From Selaginella moellendorffii (taxonomy: Eukaryota; Streptophyta; Lycopodiopsida; Selaginellales; Selaginellaceae), in contig NW_003314350.1 of the NCBI RefSeq assembly GCF_000143415.4, forward strand, positions 434,001 through 498,000: a DNA stretch of 64,000 nucleotides, in the 5' to 3' direction. This document shows positions 11,501-25,500 of this stretch, in pieces. Each line of letters begins with the position of its first letter. Positions within the stretch are counted from its first letter, which is position 1. The translations under genes were made by a program, and so were the position numbers. The notes beneath the pieces are model-generated. The model was not told the origin of the DNA, did not search any database, and saw only the letters and a program-made list of their open reading frames with translations.

Positions 11501-14500
11501 CCTCATCAGTATACACACTAGCACGAAGATTTTCATGATGTTGACGTAGTTTCGTTTGAGCTTCTTCCGCAGAACGGGATGCTGCCTCAAACTAAAATAA
11601 ATAATAGTGAATTACCAAGAAGGAAAGTATGACAGCAATACCTGTTTACATAGACGGACTCGTTCTTGTTTAAGTAAAGAAATCTCCGTATCCGCCTGCA
11701 AAACAGATCACAATAAAATATATAGAAGTCACGACCGCGAACGCTTACCGCTTCTTTTGCTCTTCGCAAATACTGCACTACACGCTGCAGCTCGGGCTCC
11801 TCATGATTTTCGTCATCCACATCAGCACTCGTCGAGGCCCTGCGGTCCTTCTCGGCTGAGGTTATATGCTTCGCTTCCAAGCGATCCAAAAGAAAACGAT
11901 TCTGCAAAACGAAGTTGTCAAGACGCAAACTACTTTTCGGGGTTTATACCTGTTCATCGAGCTCCTGCAAACGTTTTTCCATATCAGCTTTATGCGCATC
12001 TAGCGAAGCCTTCTCCATGAAGAAAGTTACTTTCACAGATTCCTGTATAGTAGAAAGATGAGCGGTTTCTGGCCATAACTCTTGCGTAGCCTACCAGTTC
12101 TGCTTCTGCTCTTTCGGCCTTTTCACAATACTTGTTCTCCTGCTGTTCGAGGTTCGCTAGTTGCTCATTCACCGCACTCAGCTCGCGAATAGTATCCGCT
12201 TGCAACAAAACCTGCACAAAGACTATATTGGAAACAAATAGCTGCGACTGATATTTAACCTGTCTTTCGTAATTATTCTGGGCTTCCCGCCAACGTTGAT
12301 GCTCTTTTCTTAGATCCTCTTTCAAAACTTTAATTCGCTCTTCCGCTTGCTGTATCGCGCCTCTGAATGCCATCAACCGTCACAAAACCAGTTACGAAAA
12401 GCGAGACACCTACTCTTTTAGCGCCTCCGCGTTCTTTAGAGAAGCCACTTCCTTCAAAGCGTTTCGAAGTTCCGCTTCTCTATTAGCATTAAGCTGCCCA
12501 TCTTCTCTTTCCTTTTCCAGGGAATGCGACTCCACCTCAGAAAGATGCTTCTGCAGTATCTTCAATTCTGAGTCCACAATGTCCTTTGATTTCGTGGCCT
12601 GCAAAACCACAATTAGCTGCATAAATCACAAGAATAAGTGTTCACCTCCTCTTTGAACTTCGAATGTGCCTCCTCCATCTTCTTTAACGCCTCTTCATTA
12701 GCTTGCGCAATATTTTTATACTAACAAGAGATACACCAGTAATTTAAAGAATTCAAACAACTTGTATGAGATCAAACCTGCTCAACGTGGGTTTTTGAGG
12801 CAAGTAACTCCTCCCTAAGCGTTTCTAGTTCTTCACGAGCATGTTGAAGGGTGACCAGTACCTGAACACGTGAAATGTTAGAAAAAATAAACAACAGAGA
12901 GAAAGAGAGAAAGCCTTACGTTGTTCTCCATATCTTCCGATCCAGAAATTTGCTTTCCACCGGCAACGACAGCCATAATCTAAGAATAATATTTCCTGGT
13001 GAGTAACAGACAAGAGAGCATCTCTATACCTTCTCATCTGCCCTTCTGAGGTTGGCCTCAAGTTCCAGACTGCGAACCTGGGAATAAAAGAAAACTCAGA
13101 GCAAGAGATGAAGAATAGCTAACCAACCTCAGCAACCTTCGCACGTGTTTCTGATGCTGACAACGCTGCAAGCGCTTCTTTGAGTTCTAGACCCAATGCC
13201 TCTCTGCGCTCCATGGCCTTGTCCCGTTCAGATGTAATGCTACGTGCATAATTACGCTCAAGTTCTAGTTTATGCTTCGCATCGACCCATTCCCTCTGGA
13301 ATTATATGTTAGTTGAAGCACAAAATAACGGAAGTACATGCCTGCATTCGATTCACGTCATCCTCCAGTTTTTTCTTTTCCGCTGTCCAGGCTCCCTAGA
13401 AATAGATAAATGATCAGTTTTAACACAAAACTAACACGAGGAGGTACCTCGCGAACTTCATTTGTAGTTTCAATGGTATCTAGTGTTGCCTGAAAGTTAT
13501 AAAGACTGTAAGAACATGTCCAGGACGCAAACCATGTAAACCTGCAAACGATGTACTCGATCGGACAACTGCGATACTTCCTGAGAAGCCCGTTTTTCGG
13601 CAGATTCCAGCAGAGCTTTCTCGCGCTCAAGAACAGAAACCTGAAATAGAAATGCACAGTACAGGGACAGCAGCCTGAATTTCTATTACCTCTATCGAGA
13701 GTCTTCTTGCTTCATCTTCGGCTCTTTTGACGTTTTGAGTGCTTTCTCTGAGCCTACGCTGGTAATCAGTTACAGATTGAGAAAGCTCCACGTTTCTCTC
13801 GAGTATTGAGTTCGTTTGTAATCGCTGTAATTCGCATCGTCTATGACAGCAACACACGATATCACTGTCTTACCTGACTTTCAGACTCTCGCGTCAATGA
13901 CGCCAGCTTTTCCTTTGCAAAGGTTGCCTCCGCCTCGAATCGAGCGCATTCAACACGAGCCGAAGTAAGACTATGCCTGTGGAAAAAAGATGAGAATGAT
14001 CCCACGACAATAGTCACCTGACCTGGTTTGGCTCAACTCCCCTTCAACTGTTTTCATCTGCTCCAGAGCAGCATTGAGCTGCCTACGACATTCATCCTAT
14101 AAGAGAAGGAGAGCTCGTAAATTAACGAACCATTTGAAAAACATCGAATTACATGTGACGTTTCCATTAGGCTCCTTACATCCCGTCCATCACCATCTTA
14201 AACAAGGAACGAGAAACGTAAGAACAAAACTACAGAAAAGAAAACGAACCTAAAGAACGTGCTCCAGGTGTTACTGCGAATGTAGAACGAATCCCTCGCT
14301 CCTCTTCATAGAGTCTTTTATACATCCCAACCTGGGTAGAAAATCTGTATAGACCTCTCGAGACAAAAAGCAGAAACTTACAGTTCCCTGAAGCGATTCA
14401 ATAATTTGAGCCTGCTCCTCAGCCCTTTTCAGCACCATGGCTACTTTCTCAGATGCTTCGTCTATTCGACCTTTGAGGCGAGACTCAAATTCTTCCTAAA

Positions 14501-17123
14501 ACGAAACCATCAGCAAACCACATCTTGAGCTCTAGTCATTTACTCTTAGTTCTTGCTCCTTCTTTTCATTTTGTTCCGCCAGAACACGTGCAAGGGCACG
14601 AAGCTTGGTGTTGTGCTCCACCAAGCCATGGATATCCTTGAACGTCAACTGTAGGAAAAAAGAATCGTACTATGCAAAAAACGTACAAATAAGAATGTGT
14701 TACCAGTTTATCCGATATAACAGCATCCGAAGAACTTTTATCCGGTACAAGAGCACCCGCCGTTGAAGCCTCGTCCATATTTGAATCATCACCTCCAACT
14801 CCAAAACGTTTCTGGATATCTAGACACTCCTTAAGAAGAACCGCAACCTGAATGAATCCAACGAAAGTATTAAATACAATATTTTCCTTCTGACAGCGAA
14901 GACGGACCTGAGACTGAAGATCAGAAACGTCTTTTGTGGCGCCCTTCAAGTCTCGTTCTTTCCTCCGCAGTTCAGCCTATAAAAAAATATTAGTTCAAGT
15001 ACCACAGAAGAAAGCCAGCCACGGACTTTCAACTCCCTGACGGAATTTTCCAAAGCCGCTTGGTCGGACATAGACAATTTCAGTTTCTCCTCCATAATTC
15101 CGTATGCATCAAGCATTCTGGTATACTCCGCTGCATAATTGCATATATAATAACCCAATAAAAATGGTCAAAGTTGTAAAACAAACCTCGTTCTCCAAGA
15201 ATCAATGCAGCTTTCTCCTCAATCTCATGAAGAACCTTCACAGATCTAACGTTATAGCTCAACCTACAGAGCACTAGAAAATTACCCGATCCAATAAAGC
15301 TTGGCAACGGTTTCTTTCATGTCGTTCGTGTCGCCAGGCGTCTGTAGCTTCCTGATATTTGCTGTAAACAGTCCCAAGCTATTCCGGGATACTTACAGTT
15401 AGATACTTCAAGGAATGGAGATTAGGAACATACCGTCCATCCATCCCGGAGAAGTGTGGCCGCAAGAGCCGTTCCAGACACTCCATGAAACTCGGACGAA
15501 TCATTGTGATGCCTAACAATTAGCAAGTTAGTTTACAACACGGTGTAAATTTTTAATAAACATCATACGTACTGTAAGAGCAGCTGGCCGGCATCCGCAT
15601 CCAGGTCTAGAAAACCTTTATCAATACTTTTTACTTGCTGTAATTCAAGTATCCTCTTTTCAAAGTTTTCTTTCGCAGTGGATAGTTCCTGTCAAAGTTT
15701 GGATGGCTGAATAGTCAACGCAAAGGATGCATTCAAACCTTTTCAGAAGCCTCTCGAGCAGCCACCTCCTTTTGAATTTGCTCTTCAAGCTCCTCTTTAG
15801 TTTGATTCAAATGCGCCTGTAATAAAGCATATGATAAAAGGCAAAATAAATTACAAGTACCTCCAACGCTTTAATAACTCCTTCAAAATCGTTTGCTTTC
15901 TTAGACCACTCCTCGGAACTTTGTTTATAAAGTTCGGCCAGCTTTGATGCCTGTTAGATAGGAAATTCTGTCAGTAGAAAAGCAAAACAAGAAAATACGG
16001 ATCTTACAGTGGTAACTTCAATTGATAAATGTTCTTCTTTAACGGCAGCATCCTCTTTGACAAATCGCAATTCCTGACATTGCAGGTCATTATACAACGA
16101 TCTTACATCAGATAACTTACTTCAATTAATCCATGTTTTTCCGTTTCCAGATCTTTCACACGAGCTTGACTTCGTACCAGAGCGTCTTCTTTCTCCTTGG
16201 CAGCCCTTTCAAACTACAATATCCAAGTCATCAATCCAACAGCCAGCAGCAAGGAAGTCTACCTCCATATTCTTGGTTTGCAACTCAGCCTCCGATTGTG
16301 CATTTCGGTTTCGCTCTTCCAGCAAGTTGGCAGACCTCGTTGTGAGCTCTTCAGCAAGCCAGGAATTATGCTCAGCAAAAATATCCTTTTCCTGCTCAAG
16401 AAACAAAGATGAAAAGAAAAAGAAAGGCTTAGCAATCTAAACATTTTGATAGTTTACCTGTGTTACTCGAGCTTCTTGTGCCCGTGATCGGGTGAGCTCG
16501 GCCATAAGTTCGTGAACTCTACTCTCTAGCCCACTCTTCTCTTGGGTGAGAGCAAGCTTACAGGACGGAAAAAAAAAAGTAAGTATGTTAACGTCACCTA
16601 AGAGGGAGAGACTTACCACTTTCTCAAGCAATTGATTTGAGGATTCGTTCTTCTCATCCAACTCCAAGTTCTTCTTCTCGACAACGTCCAGTATTGTTTT
16701 CCGCGACTTGTGAAGCTCACTAATCTCCAACTCCCTAGTCTCGAGATCGCTGTCTCGTTTCATCTACGAGCAGCAACGATCGATCACGAAAATGCCAATC
16801 GAAAAAAATCCACTCACCAGCTCGAGCTCCAACTGATGCACTCTCGCCTGGGCTGCAGCATGCTCGGACGATTTATTCTCCAGCGCCAGGCGGAGCTGCG
16901 CCTTCTCGCTCTCCAGCCTAGCCACCTGATCCATAAGCGCCACATACTTTTGCTCCACCAGCGCGCACGTCTGCTCGGCATTGATTCTGGCCGCGTCCGC
17001 CCGAGCCTTCTCTGTCTCAAGCTGGACCTGCTGATTGCGGACGACATCGTCCGCCTTGCGCACCACCGCCGCTACATCACCACCGAGCTGCTCGAGCTCC
17101 TCATCGGTGATGAAGAGCGGCAT
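8586..17123 (-). CDS. NUA: Nuclear-pore basket protein NUA/TPR
   Basis: The gene encodes the plant homologue of TPR/Mlp, a long coiled-coil protein of the nuclear basket that acts in mRNA export and SUMO protease anchoring in Arabidopsis (known for the family). The first exon (17123-16820) begins MPLFITDEELEQLGGDVAAV, close to the Arabidopsis NUA start, and contains ADAARINAEQTCALVEQKY. The next roughly 6.5 kb are heptad-rich coiled coil (Glu, Lys, Leu, Gln) in some 30 short exons with introns of about 50-60 bp. Toward the C-terminus an Ala/Pro repeat (about 9955-10020) leads to an acidic region of several hundred residues and a final Arg-Gly tail, GGRGRGGRGNQ. The start is chosen from the conserved N-terminus and from upstream telo-box sequences at 17148-17170. 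Individual internal splice sites were not all verified. Confidence 0.9.
9950..10020 (-). repeat. Ala-Pro low-complexity repeat in NUA
   Basis: Tandem GCCGGA-type hexamers on the plus strand encode alternating Ala-Pro, then Thr-Pro, on the minus strand inside NUA. This in-frame microsatellite is likely to vary in length and forms a flexible linker between the coiled coil and the acidic tail. Confidence 0.8.
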
Positions 17124-18619
17124 TGCTTGCGCGCTCCCCCTACAAAGAACCCTAGTAGTAGAACCCTAAAACCTCATGAAAGAGTGGTTTAAGACCTTTT
17201 ACCCATAAAAACTTAACCCTATTTCACTCATCAGGTGTGAGATATAAAAGCTTCGAGATGCAGCAAAGTTGAGGTTGAAGAGAGCTTTCCTGTGATGAGC
17301 GGTGGCTTTTCTCTTCTCGTGTTTGATCCTCGGGTAGTTCATACAACAAAGATGAAGGTATGCCGATTTATTCTATCTCTTAGAAATTTGTCCTCAAGGT
17401 CATTGTTCCTTCAGATAGGATTCAAAGCTGAGCCTCCTCCCCCAGAGAAAATTTTTGTCAAGAGATAAAGAAAAGATGGAAGAAAAAACATGGACATCCA
17501 GGTGAATGTTTACATAGTGGTGTGACATAGCCTCTACGATTTTTAATAATTAAAAGTGAAGAACTTTGTGTGGTGACACTTCAACGAAAAACCATGAGGG
17601 GCCAGCTGCATTTACATATAAGTGACACTTTTTTGTTAAGAAAACCTCTGGGACGTGAACCCGGAATACTTGTTTACATCGTAGACAAGACTGATCAAAG
17701 GCAGGAAAAATAGCAAGGAAGCTATTTCCTCCAATATAATATTAAACACTAATAATATTAAAATTAATCACATAACTGATAATAATTAGGGGAGGAATAA
17801 TCTCGACAACCAAGGCCATCGCGAATCAATCCATATCTAATCAAACTGCACTCTTACAGAAGCAAAATCTTAGGAATCAAAGTAATCTTCCCTAAGGTCG
17901 GATCTTCTTGCAAGTAAGAAACACACAGCCCGCAAAGAAGGCTTTTAAGCCGAGTAAACTGGCCACACTCCTCATCTGTGTCAACGCATTAATCACATTT
18001 TCCTAATCCCCACTTTGCAGTTTTGGTTGACAACATTCCCCAGGAAACCATATATAAACAGCAGTACCCAAACACTTTAAATTCCTCTTCGTTGCTTACG
18101 AGCTGCATGGATGTATCAAGCTAGCCATATGCCACAAAGCTTCCAAGATCAGCATCACGACCTTGGCCCAGAACTGTCTGTGAATGTGAGTGTCAACGTA
18201 AATCTCAGCTTGTCGGTTCACTCTTGTTGTTGTGAGACGATGGTGGAGACCATGGACAGCCAGCCACCTTAATCTGGATTTTTTCACATTGGCTCGAATA
18301 TAAGATGTTTTGGTCCTAAATGAAACATGTAAAAAGAATATTTGATCATAATACAAGTTAACCTTCAATGTTCTTTTGCTATATGTCAATAATAATAATG
18401 TGGAAAAATAAATGAGTAAAAAACCAAAATAGCACAGCAAATTATTTCTCATTGTTTTCTCATTCTCTCCTCTCTTTCTCAACAGGGGTAGTCTCGGTGT
18501 ATGTTTCGGAATAATACCCAGAGAGAATGTGCTCTCCTTCACTTTTGATCCTTGCAAGCAAGTTGGGAACTAGGAACCTTGTATATCTTCAAGCCAAAGA
18601 AGGAAAAGAATTTGCTTAC
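17124..18619. other. Intergenic region upstream of NUA
   Basis: The first 50 bp (17148-17170) carry two AACCCTA motifs and serve as the NUA leader or promoter. The remainder is AT-rich, with one TATA-like CATATATAAA at about 18049 on the plus strand that is not followed by a convincing reading frame. The 3' UTR of the small membrane protein gene must lie near 18500-18620. No gene was recognised. Confidence 0.5.
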
Positions 18620-19406
18620 TTACAACTGGCGATTTCGAGCTCTTTCTTCTTCTACAAGGGCTCGTTCCTTGTCGACAGCCAGTTCCCTGAATCGTCTCTT
18701 TGTAGCAGTGGAGGATTCCCACTTGTTTTCGGGGTGAAAAGGCGAGAACTTGTATCGTCTATCAGCCATGAGAAGACCACCTGAGCAACACACCAAAGAA
18801 CTCTCAGACTTGAGCAAAGAAGAAGCGAGCACGCGGACTTACCAATCACTGCTAGATTGACGAAAAAGAAACCGGCGAAAACTCCCTTGAGGCCGAATTT
18901 GCTGTTCTCGAGTCTGGCAAAGTCGAGAGGTCTTGGAGGAGCTGGAGCTCGCCTACGTACTGCAACATAGAAGAACTAGCAGCAATTAGCTAGAACTTTT
19001 CTCTTTGTCCATCTCTTTTCTTCATACCACTGACGCTCGCAGCTAGTTGTGCTGCTCGTTCCTCCAAGGCCATGGAAGGGCCTTCACAGAAAAAAAATAT
19101 TCAAACAAAGAGTATGCAAGCTATGAGGAGAGATCACAGGGAAAGGAGAAGCAATGCTTGAGAAGAAGTGAAAAAGCAATGGGAATCAAGGTCATCGCTT
19201 ACCGGAGAGATCAGCCACTCGCTTCTCCAAGGCGCTGGGACCTTGACGAAAAACCGTGAGCAAAACGATCGATCTGGAGTAATGCAGGCATTGATTCGGC
19301 AAAAATTTCGATTACCTGGAGGATGCCCTGGCGCTGGAGCAGTATCTGGCGCTGCCGCTGGAGTAGCATCTTGCGCTGCCGCTGGAGCAGCAGTGCTCTC
19401 CACCAT
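18620..19406 (-). CDS. Unrecognised small single-pass membrane protein
   Basis: Five exons join in frame into about 153 residues. An Ala/Pro-rich N-terminus (MVESTAAPAAAQDATPAAAP) leads to a short helical segment (ALEKRVADLS, ALEERAAQLAASVS), then a basic RRRAPAPPRPLDFARLEN. One hydrophobic segment, GVFAGFFFVNLAVIGGLLM, is followed by a charged C-terminal tail of about 50 residues, with YKFSPFHPENKWE and the helical ELAVDKERALVEEERARN. Donors and acceptors are canonical. The family is not recognised; the lack of a cleavable leader and the single internal segment suggest a signal-anchored membrane protein. It is transcribed divergently from RPB1 across 192 bp. Confidence 0.7.
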
Positions 19407-19598
19407 TTTCGACGAGAAGAGAATAGGGCTTTTGTTAGGGCTCCAGAAAGAGTTTAGAGAATATGCTGTGTCGTGGAATTGGATATTCTAAGGGCATTGT
19501 ATAAATTTTATTTTTGCACACGAAATTACACTCTTCAAGCCCTAGGGGTTTGCAGCGCCTAGGGTTTGATCAAGCGCCTAGCGCCCAGCGCCATCGTC
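19407..19598. promoter_or_regulatory. Bidirectional promoter between RPB1 and the small membrane protein gene
   Basis: Only 192 bp separate the two start codons. A telo-box, TAGGGTTT, sits at 19560-19567, with related GCCTAGGGTTT and CCCTAGGGG sequence just before it, close to the RPB1 ATG. Telo-boxes are common in plant housekeeping promoters. No clear TATA box was seen for RPB1. Confidence 0.6.
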
Positions 19599-22500
19599 AT
19601 GGATCTCCGGTTCCCTTACTCTCCGGCGGAGCTGGCGCGGGTCAAGCGCGTCCAGTTTGGGCTGATGAGCCCTGACGAAATTGTATGGATTCTCCTCGCC
19701 TTTGTAAAAGGGGGGAAAATTTCTGAGACTAATCCGTGCTTGTGGTGTTCTTGCAGCGGCAAATGTCCGTCTGTAAGATCGAGTCGAGCGAGACTTACGA
19801 CAGGGGTAAGCCAAAATCTGGCGGCCTCAGCGACCCGAGACTGGGAACGATTGACCGACAAACCAAGTGTGAGACTTGTGGCGGGAGTATGGCTGAGTGT
19901 CCTGGGCATTTTGGGCATTTAGAGCTTGCCAAGCCCATGTTTCACATCGGATTCCTCAAGACAGTACTGGCCCTCCTCCGCTGTGTGTGCTACAACTGCT
20001 CGCATATCCTAGCACTCGAGGTTTGTCGCGAAACGCTGCTACTTTGCTTTATCTTTGGTTTGGTGTGTTGACAGAACGATCACAAGTTCAAGCTCGCGAA
20101 AAAGGCGAAGAATCCCAAGCAGAGGCTCAAAAAGGTCTTAGAGTGCTGTAAGAACAAGCAGAAATGCGAGGGAAACAACAACGATATGGATGGCGAACAA
20201 GATGATCAAGAGGGCGAGCAGAAAGGCCACGGAGGTTGTGGAGCTCAGCAGCCGAAAATCACCATTGACGGGATGAAGATTATTGCCGAGTTCAAGGTTC
20301 CAAAAAAGAAAGGCGACGACCAGGATCAGTATTTGCCAGAGCCTGTCGAAAGAAAACAGCAACTTACTGCTGAAAGGGTGGGACACTTCTTTGTTAAGTG
20401 ATGGTTCCAACGTTCTATTCGTGCAGGTTCTGGGTATACTAAAGAGGATAAGTGACGAGGAATGCCGCATACTCGGTCTTGATCCTCAGTTTGCTCGTCC
20501 AGACTGGATGATTTTACAAGTTTTGCCCATTCCACCTCCACCCGTGAGGCCTTCTGTGATGATGGACAGCTCGGCCCGCAGTGAAGTAAGTTTACTTTTT
20601 TCTTGTTCAAGTTTACGTTTCTTACATTCCGTTTCTGCTGTTTTGTTCTTTTTTAGGACGACTTAACTCACCAACTTGCCATGATAATTCGGCACAATAA
20701 CAACCTGAAGCGGCAGGAGCAGAATGGTGCGCCGACACATATTATCAATGAGTTCACCCAGCTCTTGCAATTTCATATTGCGACATATTTCGATAATGAT
20801 CTTCCTGGCCAGCCAAGGGTACATGAAATGTTTGGCTTGCTTGTTACTTAATCAGAATGTGCAGGCAACACAACGCTCTGGTAGACCCATCAAATCCATC
20901 TGCCAACGCCTAAAGGCTAAAGAGGGACGGATTCGTGGGAACCTGATGGGCAAGCGTGTTGATTTTTCTGCTCGAACAGTTATCACCCCGGATCCGAATA
21001 TCAATATTGACGAGCTAGGAGTGCCATGGAGTATTGCGTTGAACTTGACTTATCCAGAAACTGTGACTCCATATAACCTCGAACGGTGAGCAATTCTTTC
21101 ATTGTGTTTATCTCTGAACTTTTTCCTTTTATGAACCAGATTGAAAGAGCTGGTGGAATATGGGCCGCATCCACCCCCTGGTAAAACAGGTGCAAAGTAT
21201 ATCATTAGAGAAGATGGTCAGCGTCTGGATCTAAGGTATCTCAAAAAGAGCAGTGATCGGCACTTGGAACTTGGCTACAAGGTAATGGATTTTTTGTCGC
21301 TGCAGTCTCTTATTTTTCTTGTTAATGTAGGTTGAGAGACACTTATGCGACGGCGATTTTGTGCTCTTTAACCGGCAGCCAAGTCTGCATAAAATGTCAA
21401 TCATGGGACACCGAATACGGATAATGCCTTACTCGACGTTTCGGCTTAATCTCTCCGTGACGAGTCCATACAATGCTGATTTTGATGGGGACGAGATGAA
21501 CATGCATGTGCCTCAGTCTTTCGAAACCAGGGCTGAGGTCTCAGAGCTCATGATCGTTCCCAAGTGTATAGTGTCTCCGCAGTCGAACAGACCCGTTATT
21601 GGAATCGTCCAGGACACACTTCTTGGGTGTCGAAAAGTAACCAAGAGGGATACTTTTATTGAAAAGGTAATTTTGTTGTCTTGCTGTCTGAAGCCTGGCA
21701 TTGATATCTTCTGTCTGCAGGACGTTTTCATGAACATCCTGATGTGGTGGGAAGATTTTGATGGGAAAGTGCCGACTCCAGCAATTGTCAAACCAAGGCC
21801 AATATGGACTGGAAAGCAGATTTTTAGTCTGATTATTCCCAAGCAAATCAATATGGTGCGAACTGCTGCCTGGCATAATGACAGTGAAACGGGCGATAAT
21901 TCTCCTGGTGACACGATGGTGCGCATCGAGAAGGGCGAACTCCTGACTGGCACACTCTGTAAAAAGACATTAGGAACATCGTCTGGGAGTTTGATTCACG
22001 TCATATGGTAAGCCTTTCTTTCTGTCTCGGAGTTTCACGTTAACTTTATACTTTTCAGGGAGGAAGTCGGGCCTGATGCTGCTCGCAAATTTTTGGGTCA
22101 TACACAGTGGCTTGTCAATTATTGGTTGCTGCAACACGGTTTCAGCATTGGTATTGGAGACACAATTGCTGACTCTGCAACCATGGAGAAGATTAATGAC
22201 ACTATCTTTAAGGCCAAGAACGAAGTGAAAGACCTGATTAAAATCGCGCAAGAGAAGCAGCTAGAGTCTCAGCCCGGTCGAACAATGATGGAGTCTTTTG
22301 AAAACAGAGTCAATCAGGTGAATTTTCCCCTCCTTTTTTATTCTTCTCGTACTAACTTATAATTATGCAGGTCCTTAACAGAGCTCGTGATGAAGCCGGA
22401 AGCAGTGCTCAGAAAAGCTTGTCTGAGAGCAACAACGTAAAAGCTATGGTGACCGCTGGATCGAAGGGCTCGTTCATCAACATATCCCAGATGATTGCTT

Positions 22501-25500
22501 GTGTGGGACAGCAGAACGTTGAAGGGAAACGAATTCCGTTCGGTTTCATCGACAGAACGCTCCCGCACTTTACAAAGGATGACTACGGCCCCGAGAGTAG
22601 GGGGTTCGTCGAAAATTCTTATCTACGGGGTCTCACACCGCAGGAGTTCTACTTTCACGCCATGGGAGGTCGAGAGGGTCTTATCGATACAGCAGTGAAG
22701 ACTTCGGAGACAGGTTACATCCAAAGACGTCTAGTGAAGGCAATGGAAGACGTGATGGTGAAATACGATGGCACAGTTCGGAATTCGCTGGGGGACGTTA
22801 TACAGTTCTTATACGGAGAAGATGGCATGGACGCGGTTTGGATTGAATCACAGCATCTCGACTCCATCAAAATGAAGAAGAAGAATTTTGATATGACTTA
22901 TAAGTTCGAGGTGGATAACGAGAACTGGAATCCGGACTACATGGCCAGCGACTGTGCAGAAGATATTAAGACCATCCAGGAGATTCGCAACGTGTTTGAT
23001 GCCGAGGTCCAGAAGCTTGAAGCCGATCGCAAGCAACTCGGTCTGGAGATTGCGACTTCTGGGGAGCCGCACTGGCCCTTGCCGGTCAATCTGAAGCGTC
23101 TCATTTGGAACGCGCAGAAGATTTTCAAGATTGAAATGAAGAAGCCATCGGACATGCATCCTATGGAGATTGTGGAGGCAGTGGACAAGCTGCAGGAGAA
23201 GCTACTGGTGGTGCCTGGTGACGACCCGATCAGTATCGAAGCTCAGAAGAATGCCACCTTGTTCTTCAACTGTCTACTTCGTAGCACGTTCGCCAGCAAG
23301 CGTGTTCTCAAGGAGTACAGGTTGACGAAGGAGGCCTTTGAGTGGGTCATTGGAGAGATCGAGACGCGGTTCTTGCAGTCACTGGTGGCACCCGGGGAGA
23401 TGATCGGGTGCGTGGCTGCTCAATCCATCGGCGAGCCGGCTACACAGATGACGCTGAATACTTTCCACTATGCTGGTGTCAGTGCGAAGAACGTCACTCT
23501 CGGTGTTCCCCGGCTGAGGGAGATTATTAACGTGGCCAAGAAGATCAAGACGCCGTCGCTGTATGTTCACTTGAAGCCTGAAGTAAGCAAGGAGAAGGAG
23601 AGGGCCAAGAATGTGCAGTGCGCGCTCGAGTACACGACGCTGAGAAGTGTCACGCAGGCGACGGAGATTTGGTATGATCCAGATCCGATGAGCACCATCA
23701 TTGAGGAGGACGTGGAGTTTGTCAAGTCTTACTACGAGATGCCAGACGAAGATGTCACTCCGGACAAGATCTCTCCCTGGCTACTGCGTATCGAGCTCAA
23801 TCGCGAGATGATGGTTGACAAGAAACTCAGCATGGCAGACATCGCCGAGAAGATCAACCTCGAGTTTGTGGACGACTTGACGTGCATCTTCAACGACGAC
23901 AACGCAGAGAAGCTGATCCTGCGGGTCCGGATCATGAATGACGACGTCAGCAAGGGTGGCGAAGTAGACCAGTCGGACGACGACGTCTTCCTGAAGAAGA
24001 TCGAGAGCAACATGCTCACGGAGATGGCGTTGCGAGGGATCCCTGACATCCACAAGGTGTTTATCAGGGAGCACAAAAGGCAGAGGTTTGACGAGCATGA
24101 GGGCTTCAAGACCGAGACCGAGTGGATGCTCGACACCGAGGGCGTCAACATGCTGGCTGTTATGTGCAACGAAGACGTGGACGCGACGAGGACGGTCAGC
24201 AACCATCTGATCGAAGTCATTGAGGTGCTGGGCATCGAGGCCGTCAGGCAAGCTCTCCTCAAGGAGCTCAGGGAAGTCATATCCTTCGACGGCTCCTACG
24301 TCAACTACAGGCACCTGGCCATCCTGTGCGACGTCATGACTTACCGGGGCCACCTCATGGCGATCACTCGCCACGGTATCAACCGCAACGACACGGGCCC
24401 GATGATGCGCTGCTCGTTCGAAGAGACGGTGGACATCCTCCTAGATGCGGCGGTGTTTGCCGAGGCGGACCATCTCAGGGGCGTCACCGAAAACATCATG
24501 CTCGGGCAGCTAGCTCCCATCGGGACGGGCGACTTCGGGCTGCTGCTCAACGACAAGATGCTGGAGCACGCGATCGAGCTGCAGCTCCCGAGCTACATGG
24601 AGACGGCCGACTTTGGCCTGGGGGGCGTGACTGGAACTCCGCACCACGAAGGGATGATGTCCCCGAGCTATCTGCTGAGTCCCAACTTGCGAGCCTCGCC
24701 GATCACGGACGCACAGTTTTCGCCGTATGTTGGTGGCATCACATTCTCTCCGGGAGCTTACAGCCCGCTTTCGCCAGCGTACAGCCCTGCGGGGTACAGC
24801 CCGGCTTCTCCAAACTACAGCCCCTCGTCGCCGACTTACAGTCCATCATCGCCAGCTTACAGTCCGGCCTCTCCGGCGTACAGCCCGAGCTCTCCAGGCT
24901 ACAGCCCGGCATCGCCCGCGTACTCTCCAACGAGTCCATCTTACAGTCCGACGTCGCCGAGCTACAGTCCCACTTCACCGTCCTACTCTCCAACCTCTCC
25001 ATCGTACTCTCCAACTTCGCCGTCTTACTCCCCGACCTCTCCATCGTACTCTCCAACCTCGCCATCTTACTCTCCGACGTCTCCTTCCTATTCTCCCACT
25101 TCGCCATCTTATTCTCCCACTTCTCCGTCCTACAGTCCCACTTCTCCCTCGTACTCTCCCACCTCGCCGTCCTACAGCCCGACGTCTCCCTCGTACTCCC
25201 CAACCTCGCCATCCTACTCTCCCACTTCGCCTTCTTACAGTCCGACGTCTCCGAGCTATAGCCCGACGTCCCCGAGCTACAGCCCGACCTCTCCGAGCTA
25301 CAGCCCGACGTCTCCGTCTTACAGCCCGACGTCACCGGCTTACAGCCCGACTTCTCCGTCTTACAGCCCGACGTCGCCTTCTTACAGCCCGACTTCTCCT
25401 TCCTACAGCCCGACTTCGCCTGCTTATAGTCCGACGTCGCCGGCATACAGTCCCTCGTCTCACACTTACAGTCCCAGCAGTCTCAAGTATAGCTCCGCGA

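Noticed and set aside
17640-17670. tRNA-like string near ACGTGAACCCGG
   Set aside because: No cloverleaf could be folded around it and the T-loop consensus is wrong.
18049-18130. TATA-like promoter with a possible small transcript
   Set aside because: The motif is convincing but the following frame stops after five codons, and nothing else supports a gene.
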